The notes beneath the pieces are model-generated. The model was not told the origin of the DNA and searched no databases. It saw only the letters and a program-made list of their open reading frames with translations. The translations under genes were made by a program, and so were the position numbers. This document shows positions 1 through 12,302 of a stretch of 64,000 nt of DNA, one piece after another. The DNA comes from Cyrtodaria siliqua (Eukaryota; Mollusca; Bivalvia; Adapedonta; Hiatellidae). The first letter of the stretch is position 1; each line of letters begins with the position of its first letter. Where the stretch lies: contig JAWPHD010006771.1 of assembly GCA_037043455.1 (NCBI GenBank), forward strand, positions 1 to 64,000. The letters run 5' to 3'.

Positions 1-480
1 ACTGTAAATTTCACCAAAACAGTGTCATTTTTTCCCATATGCATACTATGCCAGTTTTACCCTAAGTCTGTTGACATGACAATAATAGCATTAGCTCCAG
101 ACACGTTACCACGTAAATTCCCATATCTTTTTCAATGACTGATATTTCTTTCTTAGATTTTCCATATATATAAAAGAATAATGTCCTGGCAATTTTCCAA
201 AGTGTTTTAGCTTGCTTCCTTCAATTTTAGACTATTGAAATGTTGATTTAGTACCCACCCACCCAAAATATACAGAAAATTAAAAAGTTCAACAGAAAAG
301 TCTAAATAATTATCTTCAGTAACAACATTAAGCATTCATTGTACACTTTAATTGCTCAGCAAAGACCATTAGACTCATTAAGAGTTATCTTTTGTTTATA
401 TGAAGTCGTTTAGAAAATAAATTCCACAATGCAGGGATATGTATGTTGAAGGTGTTTGGGAACAAGGCGAGATTGTAGAC

Positions 481-3163
481 ATGGCGACCACTTGTTGGAT
501 AATCTCCATCCTCAGCACCCCGAAGTATCATATTACAGCCAAGATGATCAAAACACAGTATGTACAAGTGTTTGGTCACATTTCCATACAAACTTACGTA
601 CCAAAAAGGTGTGACTTGTACCAAAGAATCATGAAAGGAGATGAAAAAAGACGTCAAAATGGATTTAAAAAAAGGCATATTTTCTTTCCGAACAAGGGAA
701 AAAATGCTAAAATGACAAAAGAAGTTGAGGAAAAAGTGCAGTACATTCGACCGACTGTGCAAGAGGAAGAACTTCTGCGAGACGAACCAATTAAGCCTGA
801 GGCAATGTCTTCGACAGTTTTCTCGGATCCGCCACGCTGGGAGTGTTAAATTCCTACGTAGCCAACCAGTTCAGCCTTCTATGAGTAAATGTAACAAGTT
901 TGCCAGCAAGGACCAAGTGTAAGTACCTTCAAGGTTAAACATTTTGATTACAACAGTGAATTAAAAGTTGATTTAACTGTAATTTTCTTGCGCCAAATGT
1001 GTAATTAATGTCTTAAACTAAGTAAAAAGTATATGATGCATGTTGTTTTCTGCAATTTCTGACAAGAAATGATTAAAATATACTCCACTAAAGGAGTATA
1101 TAACACTAGGACGTCTAATACATTGATTTATAAATATTTCCCTGTTTAAAATAAATTTCTAATTGAATTTAGAGGTAGAATTAGGCTTAGGGTAAAATAA
1201 TAACAATCAAAGGGAGATAACTAAAAAATACCAAAAATCATACAACACTAAAATACATTAAAATAGTAAAAAAAATCATCAAACATGATAATATTTGTCA
1301 CAAATCAACTGTCATTTCAGGCACAATAGCAAGCAAAGCTGCTACAAGCTGTTCCACACAGGAAAAACTGTGGGACATGATGAACACAGTCATAAAGAGC
1401 ACGTCTCGAGGAGTTTCCAGGTGTAGGGGGAAATTGGCCTTTGACAAGACTAGTGAAGAACAGAGGGGCTTTGCCTGGCGTGAGAGAGTCATTTGTAGCT
1501 CTTGCAAATACCGCTCGACTATGTTTAAGCTGTATGAGGAAGTAAACAACGGAAAGAGGGGCTGCAAAGCCGCGACAGCAAATGTGGGATTAAACATAGC
1601 CATGACTCAAACTCCAGTTGCAGCACACCAGTGTGAGAAAAATGATGTTGGGTGCCAATATTCCAGCTACATCTATGTCGGGTATGCAAAAAAGTGCATC
1701 AAAAGTATATGAAATAATTAAAAATGAAAATGTTGCCGATATGAAAAGACGACGCGAACAACTGAAAAAAATTAATCGGTGGAGAAACAGGCCCAAAAGG
1801 AAGTTGCTGTGCAGTCTGACGGCATGTACAACAACAGTCTATACTCTGGGGTGGGGTAAAACCCCATTCAACCCGCAACACAGTGCACTTACACTTGTGG
1901 TGGAACATCTCACAAAAAAGAAGCCAAATAATAGCTCTGGAGACAGTAAATAAACTTTGCTCAAGCATGGGTTTCATACAGGAACAGATGAGATGTGTGA
2001 TATCAAGGGGTGCAGTGTGCACTTCAACTGCAAGCATGGAAACTAATATTGGAGATGAACAAAAATGGGCAGAAATGTGTTTCAGGGACATGCATGAGGA
2101 TGGATTAGAGGTGAAATACCTAACAACTGATCCTGACACCAAGGCCTATCAGGCTGCAGCAGAGCTTTATGAAAAAAAAATTAACCAGCACCATGCCTGA
2201 ACATCAGATTGACACAAGACACTTGGGCGAGAACCACAGGAAACAAATAAAACGCAGCTCTCATGTACTGAACTGATGCCCGGCAATACAAAAGCATACC
2301 GACACACAACGATACGTATCGATTTGCCATCGATATAAGCAAACGGTGTCAGGCAGAATTCGAAACAATTCACGGTCAGGAAAATGGAGATTTTAATGCT
2401 ATAACAACCCGTTTAAAACAAATGTGTGGGCGCTATTAAAAAGTGCTATAGTGCTAATCATACACACTGCAAGTTATTTTCAAGTGTGTGCAGTGGTGAA
2501 AAAAATTATAACTGGATTGTGAAAAGCTGCTTCTTACCACCCACATTTAAAATAGACTTGTCAAAATCTGAGAATGAGACAACTTTACTTGAATGCATAG
2601 AGTACAGACTTTCTGAGGACACACTTAGTCAAACAAAATTAAACACAACACTCAGAAGGTGGAGGCAACAAACAGATCAATTAAAAGATCCTTACCGAAG
2701 AATGCAACGTTTTCACGTAATTTCCCAGGTAGAGCTCACAGTGCAGTTCACAGTGTCAATAATGGTCCGGGGGAGTCGATCAGGCGACTGTGCTCAGTTG
2801 CTGGCTGTCCTATTCCGGTAGGTGGAAAAGTCGATCGCAGTCTTACAACTCAACAGGTGCTATCTGAAAGACAAAAGAAAGGGAACGATCAATAGCTCAT
2901 AAATTAAAGCGCAAGCAAGACGGTTGAAAATGTATACACTTTACGCGCAACATCAAGAAGAAAAAAAATATATTCGCGGACAGCTGTTGAGAAACAAAGT
3001 CTTGAAAGCACGTACAACCAAGCAGACACTAAATGTTGCTTGTCCGAGCACATCATCCCAAGACCACGCTTATACCAGAAGACCTCGAAATAATACAAAA
3101 TTACGTACAAAGAGGCAGGCTACAGTGTGCAAACCCACACAGGACCCAGCTTTAGCACAATAA
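481..3163 (+). pseudogene. MULE-type (Mutator-like) transposase gene, copy 1, frame-disrupted
   Basis: Two exons are visible. Exon 1 (481-918) ends at a consensus donor (GTAAGT at 919). An intron of 402 bp ends in tttcag at 1320. Exon 2 runs 1321-3163. The exon 2 protein has a Cys pair (ICSSCKY), an acidic 'AVQSDGMYNN' segment, 'ETNIGDEQKW', 'TTDPDT' and 'DTRHLGENHRKQ', which I read as the DDE-like core of the Mutator-like transposase proteins predicted in many molluscs. The basic C-terminus (FSRNFPGRAHSAVHSVNNG) also fits that family. Reading frame is lost near 1625, 1860, 1970, 2270 and 2640, so no intact protein is encoded. As written, exon 1 and exon 2 do not join in the expected frame. 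Family assignment is from remembered similarity, not a search. Confidence 0.5.
919..1320 (+). other. Predicted intron of transposase copy 1
   Basis: Starts GTAAGTACC and ends TTTCAG, with an AT-rich interior. The matching intron in copy 2 (5094-5496) has the same ends. Conservation in both copies supports a genuine intron rather than chance. Confidence 0.6.
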
Positions 3164-3616
3164 CTCCTAGACATATTTATCGACCTAGCCTCCAAGACCA
3201 AATGTGAGGGATTCACACAGATTTTATTGGGCACCGGTGGCTAACATCCAAGTCCAATCCATGCTCATCCAGTCTCGGGACCTCATGGTGAAGCAGCCTA
3301 TGATGCAGCATATAAGATACCCTGTGAGCCCTTTCAAGGTAAATACTTCCATCTGGCCAACAAACACGTTTTACACCATATCCACACCTATCCCTGCACC
3401 CCACCCACTGCACACACTTATCCTCTAAGAAGTAAGACCCCACTGGCCAATAATCAGTATTTTTTTGAAAACTTTGATGAATTTTCCCAAAGAATTTTTC
3501 AATTTCCATTTTTTAATATCACAACAATATTGTCGTCTGCTATTTCCCCCAAAAAATAAATGTAAACGAACCAAATCAGCTTCCGACTGTTGGAGCACCC
3601 TCTTTTACATGCTGTG

Positions 3617-4086
3617 CTTTAGGTCATATACCACTATTGCATTTTACATAGGGTTACATTATAGCCTTTTGGCCCTAAAACACATTTTACACATCCAAGG
3701 GAACCTTTTAGGCTACTTTATTTTCAAGAACTATCCTAGACTCACTTAAAAAAGTGCAAACAACTGGGGCTTTTGTATTGTTTTCACCTACTTTCGGTTT
3801 GATGACGGTGATGACCGTCAGGCACGCAGCAAATAAATGTGAATTTCTGACAATTTACTATACCTGCAATTTTCTCAATAAAATAGCCCAGATGCAAGAA
3901 CAAATACATATTTATTTTTTTTATCACCTACACATATTATTTTGACATTTTATGTACATCAGTTATGATTAAGGCAATTCTACCCAATCAGAAAATAGCT
4001 CTTTCGAAAAAGATATACCCTAATACACCCTATACTTTTTTCAGCCAATCAGTAGCCCCAAAACAATAGTGGTATTTGACCTAAAG
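3617..4086. repeat. 23-bp inverted repeat bracketing the 3' end of the unit
   Basis: Arms at 3617-3639 and 4064-4086 match in 22 of 23 positions (ctttaggtcatataccac and its reverse complement). The right arm lies exactly where copy 2 loses homology (8253), so it may be the terminal repeat of the transposon or of a small nested element. In copy 2 the right arm lacks its last five bases because the flank changes. Confidence 0.6.
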
Positions 4087-4176
4087 TGACGCAAAAATGT
4101 ACCAATTCAATTATTTGCTTCGCTAGTTTGATACAATAAACATTTTCGAACAAAATGATATATTTTTCTTTATTCT

Positions 4177-7100
4177 ACTGTAAATTTCACCAAAACAGTG
4201 TCATTTTTCCCATATGCATACTATGCCAGTTTTACCCTAAGTCTGTTGACATGACAATAATAGCATTAGCTCCAGACACGTTACCACGTAAATTCCCATA
4301 TCTTTTTCAATGACTGATATTTCTTTCTTAGATTTTCCATATATATAAAAGAATATGTCCTGGCAATTTTCCAAAGTGTTTTAGCTTGCTTCCTTCAATT
4401 TTAGACTATTGAAATGTTGATTTAGTACCCCACCCACCCAAAATATACAGAAAATTAAAAAAGTTCAACAAGAAAAGTCTAAATAATTATCTTCAGTAAC
4501 AACATTAAGCATTCATTGTACACTTTAATTGCTCAGCAAAGACCATTAGACTCATTAAGAGTTATCTTTTGTTTATATGAAGTCGTTTAGAAAATAAATT
4601 CCACAATGCAGGGATATGTATGTTGAAGGTGTTTGGAACAAGGCGAGATTGTAGACATGGCGACCACTTGTTGGATAATCTCCATCCTCAGCACCCCGAA
4701 GTATCATATTACAGCCAAGATGATCAAAACACAGTATGTACAAGTGTTTGGTCACATTTCCATACAAACTTACGTACCAAAAAGGTGTGACTTGTACCAA
4801 AGAATCATGAAAGGAGATGAAAAAAGACGTCAAAATGGATTTAAAAAAGGGCATATTTTCTTTCCGAACAAGGGAAAAAATGCTAAAATGACAAAAGAAG
4901 TTGAGGAAAAAGTGCAGTACATTCGACCGACTGTGCAAGAGGAAGAACTTCTGCGAGACGAACCAATTAAGCCTGAGGCAATGTCTTCGACAGTTTTCTC
5001 GGATCCGCCAGCTGGGAGTGTTAAATTCCTACGTAGCCAACCAGTTCAGCCTTCTATGAGTAAATGTAACAAGTTTGCCAGCAAGGACCAAGTGTAAGTA
5101 CTTCAAGGTTAAACATTTTGATTACAACAGTGAATTAAAGTTGATTTAACTGTAATTTTCTTGCGCCAAATGTGTAATTAATGTCTTAAACTAAGTAAAA
5201 AGTATATGATGCATGTTGTTTTTCTGCAATTTCTGACAAGAAATGATTAAAATATACTCCACTAAAGGAGTATATAACACTAGGACGTCTAATACATTGA
5301 TTTATAAATATTTCCCTGTTTAAAATAAATTTCTAATTGAATTTAGAGGTAGAATTAGGCTTAGGGTAAAATAATAACAATCAAAGGGAGATAACTAAAA
5401 AAATACCAAAAATCATACAAACACTAAAATACATTAAAATAGTAAAAAAAATCATCAAACATGATAATATTTGTCACAAATCAACTGTCATTTCAGGCAC
5501 AATAGCAAGCAAAGCTGCTACAAGCTGTTCCACACAGAAAAACTGTGGGACATGATGAACACAGTCATTAAAGAGCACGTCTCGAGGAGTTCCAGGTGTA
5601 GGGGGAAATTGGCCTTTGACAAGACTAGTGAAGAACAGAGGGGCTTTGCCTGGCGTGAGAGAGTCATTTGTAGCTCTTGCAAATACCGCTCGACTATGTT
5701 TAAGCTGTATGAGGAAGTAAACAACGGAAAGAGGGGCTGCAAAGCCGCGACAGCAAATGTGGGATTAAACATAGCCATGACTCAAACTCCAGTTGCAGCA
5801 ACCAGTGTGAGAAAAATGATGTTGGGTGCCAATATTCCAGCTACATCTATGTCGGGTATGCAAAAAAGTGCATCAAAAGTAAATGAAATAATTAAAAATG
5901 AAAATGTTGCCGATATGAAAAGACGACGCGAACAACTGAAAAAAATTAATCGGTGGAGAAACAGGCCCAAAAGGAAGTTGCTGTGCAGTCTGACGGCATG
6001 TACAACAACAGTCTATACTCTGGGGTGGGGAAAACCCCATTCCAACCCGCAACACAGTGCACTTACACTGTGGTGGAACATCTCACAAAAAAGAAGCAAA
6101 TAATAGCTCTGGAGACAGTATATAAACTTTGCTCCAAGCATGGGTTTCATACAGGAACAGATGAGATGTGTGATATCAAGGGTGCAGTGTGCACTTCAAC
6201 TGCAAGCATGGAAACTAATATTGGAGATGAACAAAAATGGGCAGAAATGTGTTTCAGGGACATGCATGAGGATGGATAAGAGGTGAAATACCTAACAACT
6301 GATCCTGACACCAAGGCCTATCAGGCTGCAGCAGAGCTTTATGAAAAAAAAATAACCAGCACCATGCCTGAACATCAGATTGACACAAGACACTTGGGCG
6401 AGAACCACAGGAAACAAATAAAACGCAGCTCTCATGTACTGAACATGATGCCCGGCAATACAAAAGCATACCGACAACACATACGTGATCGATTTGCCAT
6501 CGATATAAGCAAACGGTGTCAGGCAGAATTCGAAACAATTCACGGTCAGGAAAATGGAGATTTTAATGCTATAACAACCCGTTTAAACAAATGTGTGGGC
6601 GCTATTAAAAATGCTATAGTGCTAATCATACACACTGCAAGTTATTTTCAAGTGTGTGCAGTGGTGAAAAAAATAATAACTGGATTGTGAAAAGCTGCTT
6701 CTTACCACCCACATTTAAAATAGACTTGTCAAAATCTGAGAATGAGACAACTTTACTTGAATGCATAGAGTACAGACTTTCTGAGGACACACTTAGTCAA
6801 ACAAAATTAAACACAAACACTCAGAAGGTGGAGGCAACAAACAGATCAATTAAAAGATCCTTACCGAAGAATGCAACGTTTTCACGTAATTTCCCAGGTA
6901 GAGCTCACAGTGCAGTTCACAGTGTCAATAATGGTCCGGGGGAGTCGATCAGGCGACTGTGCTCAGTTGCTGGCTGTCCTATTCCGGTAGGTGGAAAAGT
7001 CGATCGCAGTCTTACAACTCAACAGGTGCTATCTGAAAGACAAAAAGAAAGGGAACGATCAATAGCTCATAAATTAAAGCGCAAAGCAAGACGGTTGAAA

Positions 7101-8253
7101 ATGTATACACTTTACGCGCAACATCAAGAAGAAAAAAAATATATTCGCGGACAGCTGTTGAGAAACAAAGTCTTGAAAGCACGTACAACCAAGCAGACAC
7201 TAAATGCTGCTTGTCCGAGCACATCATCCCAAGACCACGCTTATACCAGAAGACCTCGAAATAATACAAAATTACGTACAAAGAGGCAGGCTACAGTGTG
7301 CAAACCCACACAGGACCCAGCTTTAGCACAATAACTCCTAGACATATTTATCGACCTAGCCTCCAAGACCAAATGTGAGGGATTCACACAGATTTTATTG
7401 TGGCACCGGTGGCTAACATCCAAGTCCAATCCATGCTCATCCAGTCTCGGGACCTCATGGTGAAGCAGCCTATGATGCAGCATATAAGATACCCTGTGAG
7501 CCCTTTCAAGGTAAATACTTCCATCTGGCCAACAAACACGTTTTACACCATATCCACACCTATCCCTGCACCCCACCCACTGCACACACTTATCCTCTAA
7601 GAAGTAAGACCCCACTGGCCAATAATCAGTATTTTTTTGAAAACTTTGATGAATTTTCCCAAAGAATTTTTCAATTTCCATTTTTTAATATCACAACAAT
7701 ATTGTCGTCTGCTATTTCCCCCAAAAAATAAATGTAAACGAACCAAATCAGCTTCCGACTGTTGGAGCACCCTCTTTTACATGCTGTGCTTTAGGTCATA
7801 TACCACTATTGTATTTTACATAGGGTTACATTATAGCCTTTTGCCCCTAAAACACATTTTACACATCCAAGGGAACCTTTTAGGCTACTTTATTTTCAAG
7901 AACTATCCTAGACTCACTTAAAAAAGTGCAAACAACTGGGGCTTTTGTATTGTTTTCACCTACTTTCGGTTTGATGACGGTGATGACCGTCAGGCACGCA
8001 GCAAATAAATGTGAATTTCTGACAATTTACTATACCTGCAATTTTCTCAATAAAATAGCCCAGATGCAAGAACAAATACATATTATTTTTTTTTATCACC
8101 TACACATATTATTTTGACATTCTATGTACATCAGTTATGATTAAGGCAATTCTACCCAATCAGAAAATAGCTCTTTCGAAAAAGATATACCCTAATACAC
8201 CCTATACTTTTTTCAGCCAATCAGTAGCCCCAAAACAATAGTGGTATTTGACC
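4177..8253 (+). mobile_element. Copy 2 of the tandem ~4.1 kb transposon-like unit
   Basis: Collinear with 1-4080. It ends at 'gtggtatttgacc', after which the sequence becomes unrelated (acatagacaattc). Head-to-tail duplication of a whole transposon is compatible with tandem insertion, unequal exchange, or an assembly duplication of one locus. The very low substitution level means a recent event in any of these cases. Confidence 0.85.
4657..7334 (+). pseudogene. MULE-type (Mutator-like) transposase gene, copy 2, frame-disrupted
   Basis: Exon 1 is 4657-5093, the intron 5094-5496 (GTAAGT...TTTCAG) and exon 2 5497-7334. This copy keeps longer open stretches than copy 1. 5497-6000 encodes the Cys-rich and Lys/Arg-rich segment, 5953-6279 the putative catalytic segment, 6283-6620 the 'TTDPDT...DTRHLGENHRKQ' segment, and 6654-7334 the basic C-terminus. 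Breaks are a shift near 5990, a TAA near 6278 (copy 1 has a sense codon there) and a shift near 6615. Most breaks fall at different places from those in copy 1. Together the copies show that the ancestral gene was open, about 750-800 codons. It would be a nuclear cut-and-paste transposase. Confidence 0.5.
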
Positions 8254-8521
8254 ACATAGACAATTCATTCTTTAACTGACATTAGTGCCGCGAATTACCG
8301 GAGGGATCCAGTAGAGTATCCAAATAGTGATCCTTCGATTTATCTTTATGAACATGTTATTATCATGGTTATCCTTCTGAGATGCGGTTTTGCCATGTTC
8401 ATCATTTCTTTTGCACCACATGCTATGCAAAAAATATAATCTAAATCATTCGCAGCTTCACACACAGGACACCCAAAATGTTGGACTCCCAATATTTGCA
8501 AACCACATAGCCAAACCCAAT
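8254..8521. other. Unassigned spacer
   Basis: AT-rich, non-repetitive within the window. Open frames here (for example 8346-8585 minus) show no recognisable motif. Confidence 0.5.
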
Positions 8522-8967
8522 TTGTACCCATATAGAGAGGCCTCTTTACGCTAGAAGACAAAAACCTTTTTATAAATGCATTCACATTTGGACACGATAT
8601 TAATTTTATTTTTGTGTTTTTTTACCCGATTACCTTTGTGTTTTTTTGTGTTTGTGTATTACAACCTTTAAAGGGCCATTACTCCGCCAAAAAGCATTAG
8701 GATATTAGTTGTTGTGGCATTTATGACAAAACCTTTGCACTGCACTGAGCTAATTGCAGTCGAACATATAAATAACTGCAAGTTTCCCAATGTGTACCCA
8801 TATAGAGAGGCCTCTTTACGCTAGAAGACAAAAACCTTTTTATAAATACATTCACATTTAGACACGATATTAATTTTATTTTGGTGTTTTTTTACCCAAT
8901 TACCTTTGTGTTTTTTTGTGTTTGTGTATTACAACCTTTAAAGGGCCATAACTTCGCCAAAAAGCAT
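8522..8967 (+). repeat. Direct duplication of a ~175-bp block
   Basis: 8522-8696 and 8793-8967 are near-identical (both start tgtacccatatagagaggcc and end in the 'gggccat...cgccaaaaagcatt' core). They form the left flank of the core-repeat array that follows. Confidence 0.8.
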
Positions 8968-10250
8968 TCCACTGGAACACGACAGCGATATGCGCAACCA
9001 AGTTTCGTTGACAGCCGACCAGTGGTTGAGGAGAACTAGTCCGGACAAAGTTTGTATATTGAAACCTTTAGAAAACACAACTCCCACAAAATCAGTCAAC
9101 AGTAACACGACAACAATATGCGCAACTAGGCTTGGTTCTGATAATTCCTGCCAAGTTTCACTGAAATCCAGCCAGGACTTCAGGAAAACTAGTCCGGATA
9201 AGTGTGTGTATCATGGGCCATAACTCTGTCAAAAAATCATTCAACAGGAACATGGCAATGAAACGTGCAATTAGGCTTTGTACTGATCATCACTGTCAAG
9301 TTTCGTTGAAATCCGGCCAGGTGTACAGGAGAACGAGTCCGTACAATGCTAGTGTATTAAAACCTTTAAAGGGCCATGTCTCTGCCAAAAATCATTCAAT
9401 CAGAACACGGCGATGATGTGTGCAACTAGGCTTGGTATTCATCATCGCCGCCAATATTTGTTGAAAACCAGCCAGGAGTTCAGAAGAGACTTGTCTGGAC
9501 AACGTTTGTGTATTTAAAACTTTTAACCGGTCATAACTCCGCCAAAAATCATTCAACAGGAACACGGCGACGATATGCACAATTAGGCTTGATACATATC
9601 ATCCTTGCCAGATTTCCTTGAAATCCTGCCACGGGTTCAGGAGCACGAGTCCGTACAAAGTTAGTGTATTAAAACCTTTGAAGGGCCATACCTCTGCCAA
9701 AAATCATTCAATCAGAACACGGCGATGACATGTGCAACTAGGCTTGGTACTCATCATCCCTGCCAAGATTTGTTGAAATCCAGCCAGGAGTCCAAAAGAG
9801 ACTTGTCTGGAAAACGTATGTGTAGTAAAACCTTTAACGGGCCATAACTCCGCCAAACATCTTTCAACTGAAACATGGCGACAATATGCACAACTAGGCT
9901 TGATACTGATCATCCTTGCCAAGTTTCGTTGAAATCTGGCCAGGGTTCAAGAGAACTGGCATGGAGTAAGTTTGAGTTTAAAACCTTTAACGAGCCATAA
10001 CTCCGCCAAATATCTTTCAGCCGGAACATGGGGATGATATGCACAACTGTGCATGGTATTTATAATCCTTGCAAAGTTCCGCTGAAATCCGGCCTGGGGT
10101 TCAGGAGAAACAGTCCGGACAAAGTTTGTGTATCAAAGCCTTAAAGGGCCACAACTTCATCAAAATCATTCAACCGGAACACGGTGACGATTCGCACAAC
10201 TAGACTTGGTACTGATCTTCCCTGCAACGTTTCGTTGAAATCCGGCCAAA
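8660..10250 (+). repeat. Array A: ~155-bp core repeats (pearl-like)
   Basis: Diverged tandem monomers, each containing 'ggaacacggcgacgatatgc', 'tttcgttgaaatccggccag', 'actagtccggacaaag' and 'cctttaaagggccataactc'. The 'gggcca' landmark recurs at 9215, 9371, 9529, 9683, 9839, 9992 and 10146 (spacing 153-158). Short variants occur at the left end. This architecture (flank, ~160-bp core repeats, microsatellite) is that described for bivalve pearl elements, non-autonomous dispersed repeats. ORFs here are shadows. Confidence 0.85.
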
Positions 10251-11205
10251 TGAAGGCAATATCGTCTTAACGAGACAAAATACAGCACTTCTTCCTAAAT
10301 CAAGGTCCATAACTCCGGTACTTCCTATCCGAGCTGGCTGGTTTTTCGAACTCGTTCAAGTTTTCATTGATTTAACAATCTTTGTTAAAGATCGGATGAA
10401 ACATTAAGGCCCTACCGTCTTAACGAGGCAAAATACGGCGTTTTTAACTAAATCAAGGGCCATAGCTTTGTTGTTAACTACTGATCCGATGTGGCTGGTT
10501 TTGAACTTGTTCGAGCTTTCATTTATATTAGTAATCTTGCAAAGTTTGGTAAAGATCAGATGAAATTGAAGGCCCGATCTTCTTAACGAGGCAAAAATAC
10601 AAAATTGTTGACGTAATCAGGGGCCATAACTCTAGTGTTACTGTACGATATAGCTAGTTATCGAACTTGTCTGAGCTTTCATTGAGATAAACAATCTGGT
10701 AAAGTTTGGGAAAGATCGAATGAAAAATGAAGGCCCTATCGTGTTAACGAGACCAAATTATAGCATATTTCATAAAATAAAGGACCATAACTCCGGTGTG
10801 AATGGTACGATCCGGCTGGTTCAAGAATTCGTCCGAGATATTATGGATATGTCACTACTGTGAAAGTTTGGTTAAGATCAAATGACAAATGGAGGGGCTA
10901 AAGTGCCCACAAGACACAAGACATGCATTTTGGCAAATTCAAGGGCAGATAACTCAGTGTTTTAGCGATTGAATCTGGCTGGTTCAAGAACTGGAGATAT
11001 TATGGATATATAACTACTGTATAAGTTTGGTAAAGATCAGATAAAAAATGGAGAGACGAGTGCCCACAAGGCAAAATTATGCGTTTTTGCAAATTCAAGG
11101 GCAGATAACTCATCTTTTAGCGACCGAATCCGGATGGTTCAATAACTCGTCCGAGATGTTATGGATATATAACTACTGTATAAGTTTGATAAAGATCGGA
11201 TGAAA
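10250..11205 (+). repeat. Array B: ~155-bp core repeats, second family
   Basis: Monomers carry 'cttaacgaggcaaaatac', 'aaatcaagggccataactcc', 'gctggtttt..aacttgttcgagctttcat' and 'gtaaagatcagatgaaa'. The same family, on the opposite strand, fills 47626-50080. About six diverged monomers are present, and the last ones run into the GACA microsatellite. Confidence 0.85.
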
Positions 11206-11215
11206 AAGGCCAACA

Positions 11216-11255
11216 TTGACAGACAGACAGACAGACAGACAGACAGGCCAGGCAG

Positions 11256-11304
<49 letters not shown>

Positions 11305-11305
11305 C
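11216..11305. repeat. (GACA)n and (CA)n microsatellites
   Basis: A run of about seven GACA units at 11217-11246, then 'ggccaggcag', then a CA tract of over 20 units at 11256-11300. This is the usual microsatellite side of a pearl-like element. The in-frame 'THTHTH' and 'CVCVCV' frames are artefacts. Confidence 0.95.
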
Positions 11306-11990
11306 AGACACACATACGGACACCACAGCATCCCATGAGAGCTAATAAAAACAAAGTCAGTTCGGTAAATCTTCTTAACCCACTCTGCTGTAAGCGGTAC
11401 AATTATTATTTAAAGACGTTAGGGTATAACATTATTTGTTTTACATAGAACTATCTACTCAATAAGGATTATACTATTAAGATAATAACAATGATAAGAC
11501 CAGAGACATTATAAAATTAAATCACTGGACTGACAAATAAATGTGCGTATTAGTCTTTAAATCATTAAAACAAACTCAGTTTCGGTTATTCGTATCTCAG
11601 TTTCGGTCCGTTTCGTTAAATCAACTCCATTTCAGTAAATCGTGTAGCGTTAGCTCCTCCCATCAATGAGGTACCGCCTCTGACTTTGGGGGGAGTCCGA
11701 TTATCAGACCGCGAGGGGAGTCAACGAATGATTTCGGTCTAGTATCGCTTGCACTTTTGAGTGCATCGGTTTCACAAAATAATCTTGAGTAGAGCGCATT
11801 GGTCGTACATAGCTCGTGTAAGCACATCTGTCAGTCACATGCTAATCCATTGTCCAGTTGAAACAAATTCACCAGTTGCATGAATTCATGTCCCACGGAA
11901 CTGCGAGAAATTTTATAGCGCCGGTAGATGGAGTACTGTAGGGCCGTTCAATAAGTTTATAATTAGACAGATAGATTGTAAAATAATATA
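11306..11990. other. Unassigned AT-rich sequence
   Basis: No gene recognised. A few 'cagtttcggt' near-repeats occur at 11568-11630. Confidence 0.4.
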
Positions 11991-12302
11991 TTATAATGCA
12001 TGTAAAAGTATAGGTATTTTACAATCTATTTCTCTAAAGGGCAAAATTGTTAAGGGTCTTTTCGTGTAGATAAATAAATTGTGTCTGTTGCCACGTTTAT
12101 CACGGAATGTACGTGGAAAATGAGGGTTTGGTCGGAACGTTGGATATAAAATGCATTGTTCTCCAGTCATGGCTGGGATTGATTGAAAGTTGCTTTGTTT
12201 TTTGGAGCTGAAGTTGGAAATGGTGAAATTCACAGGCAATATGTGGTCAGTATTTATTTTATGAAATTGTATCGCACATTTGTATTCAGTGATCGTCGCC
12301 AT
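11991..12302 (-). CDS. Unrecognised 103-codon ORF with a YY1-like start context
   Basis: The ORF begins at 12302 in the context caagATGGCGACG, which matches the YY1-type element that often overlaps the first codons of housekeeping genes in animals. The protein (MATITEYKCAIQFHKIN...) has no motif I know. It could be a first exon of a host gene, with a splice site inside, or a chance ORF. No neighbouring exon was identified. Confidence 0.2.
   Translation of the reverse strand: MATITEYKCAIQFHKINTDHILPVNFTISNFSSKKQSNFQSIPAMTGEQCILYPTFRPNPHFPRTFRDKRGNRHNLFIYTKRPLTILPFREIDCKIPILLHAL

Larger units (their letters stand above)
1..4176 (+). mobile_element. Copy 1 of a tandemly duplicated ~4.1 kb transposon-like unit
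   Basis: The first bases of the window recur at 4177, and the two copies stay collinear to 4080/8253, giving a period of 4176 bp. Differences are mostly single-base insertions or deletions in short homopolymers plus a few substitutions. Copy 1 contains a two-exon transposase-like gene at 481-3163 and an AT-rich 3' flank. The last ~96 bp of copy 1 (4081-4176) have no counterpart after copy 2, which stops exactly at 'tatttgacc'. The true left end may lie before the window. Confidence 0.85.

Noticed and set aside
385..4938. Minus-strand 121-125 codon ORFs conserved in both 4.1-kb copies
   Set aside because: They are antisense to transposase exon 1; conservation only reflects the duplication.
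11139..11448. ORFs with CVCVCV / THTHTH runs
   Set aside because: Translation of GACA/CA microsatellites.
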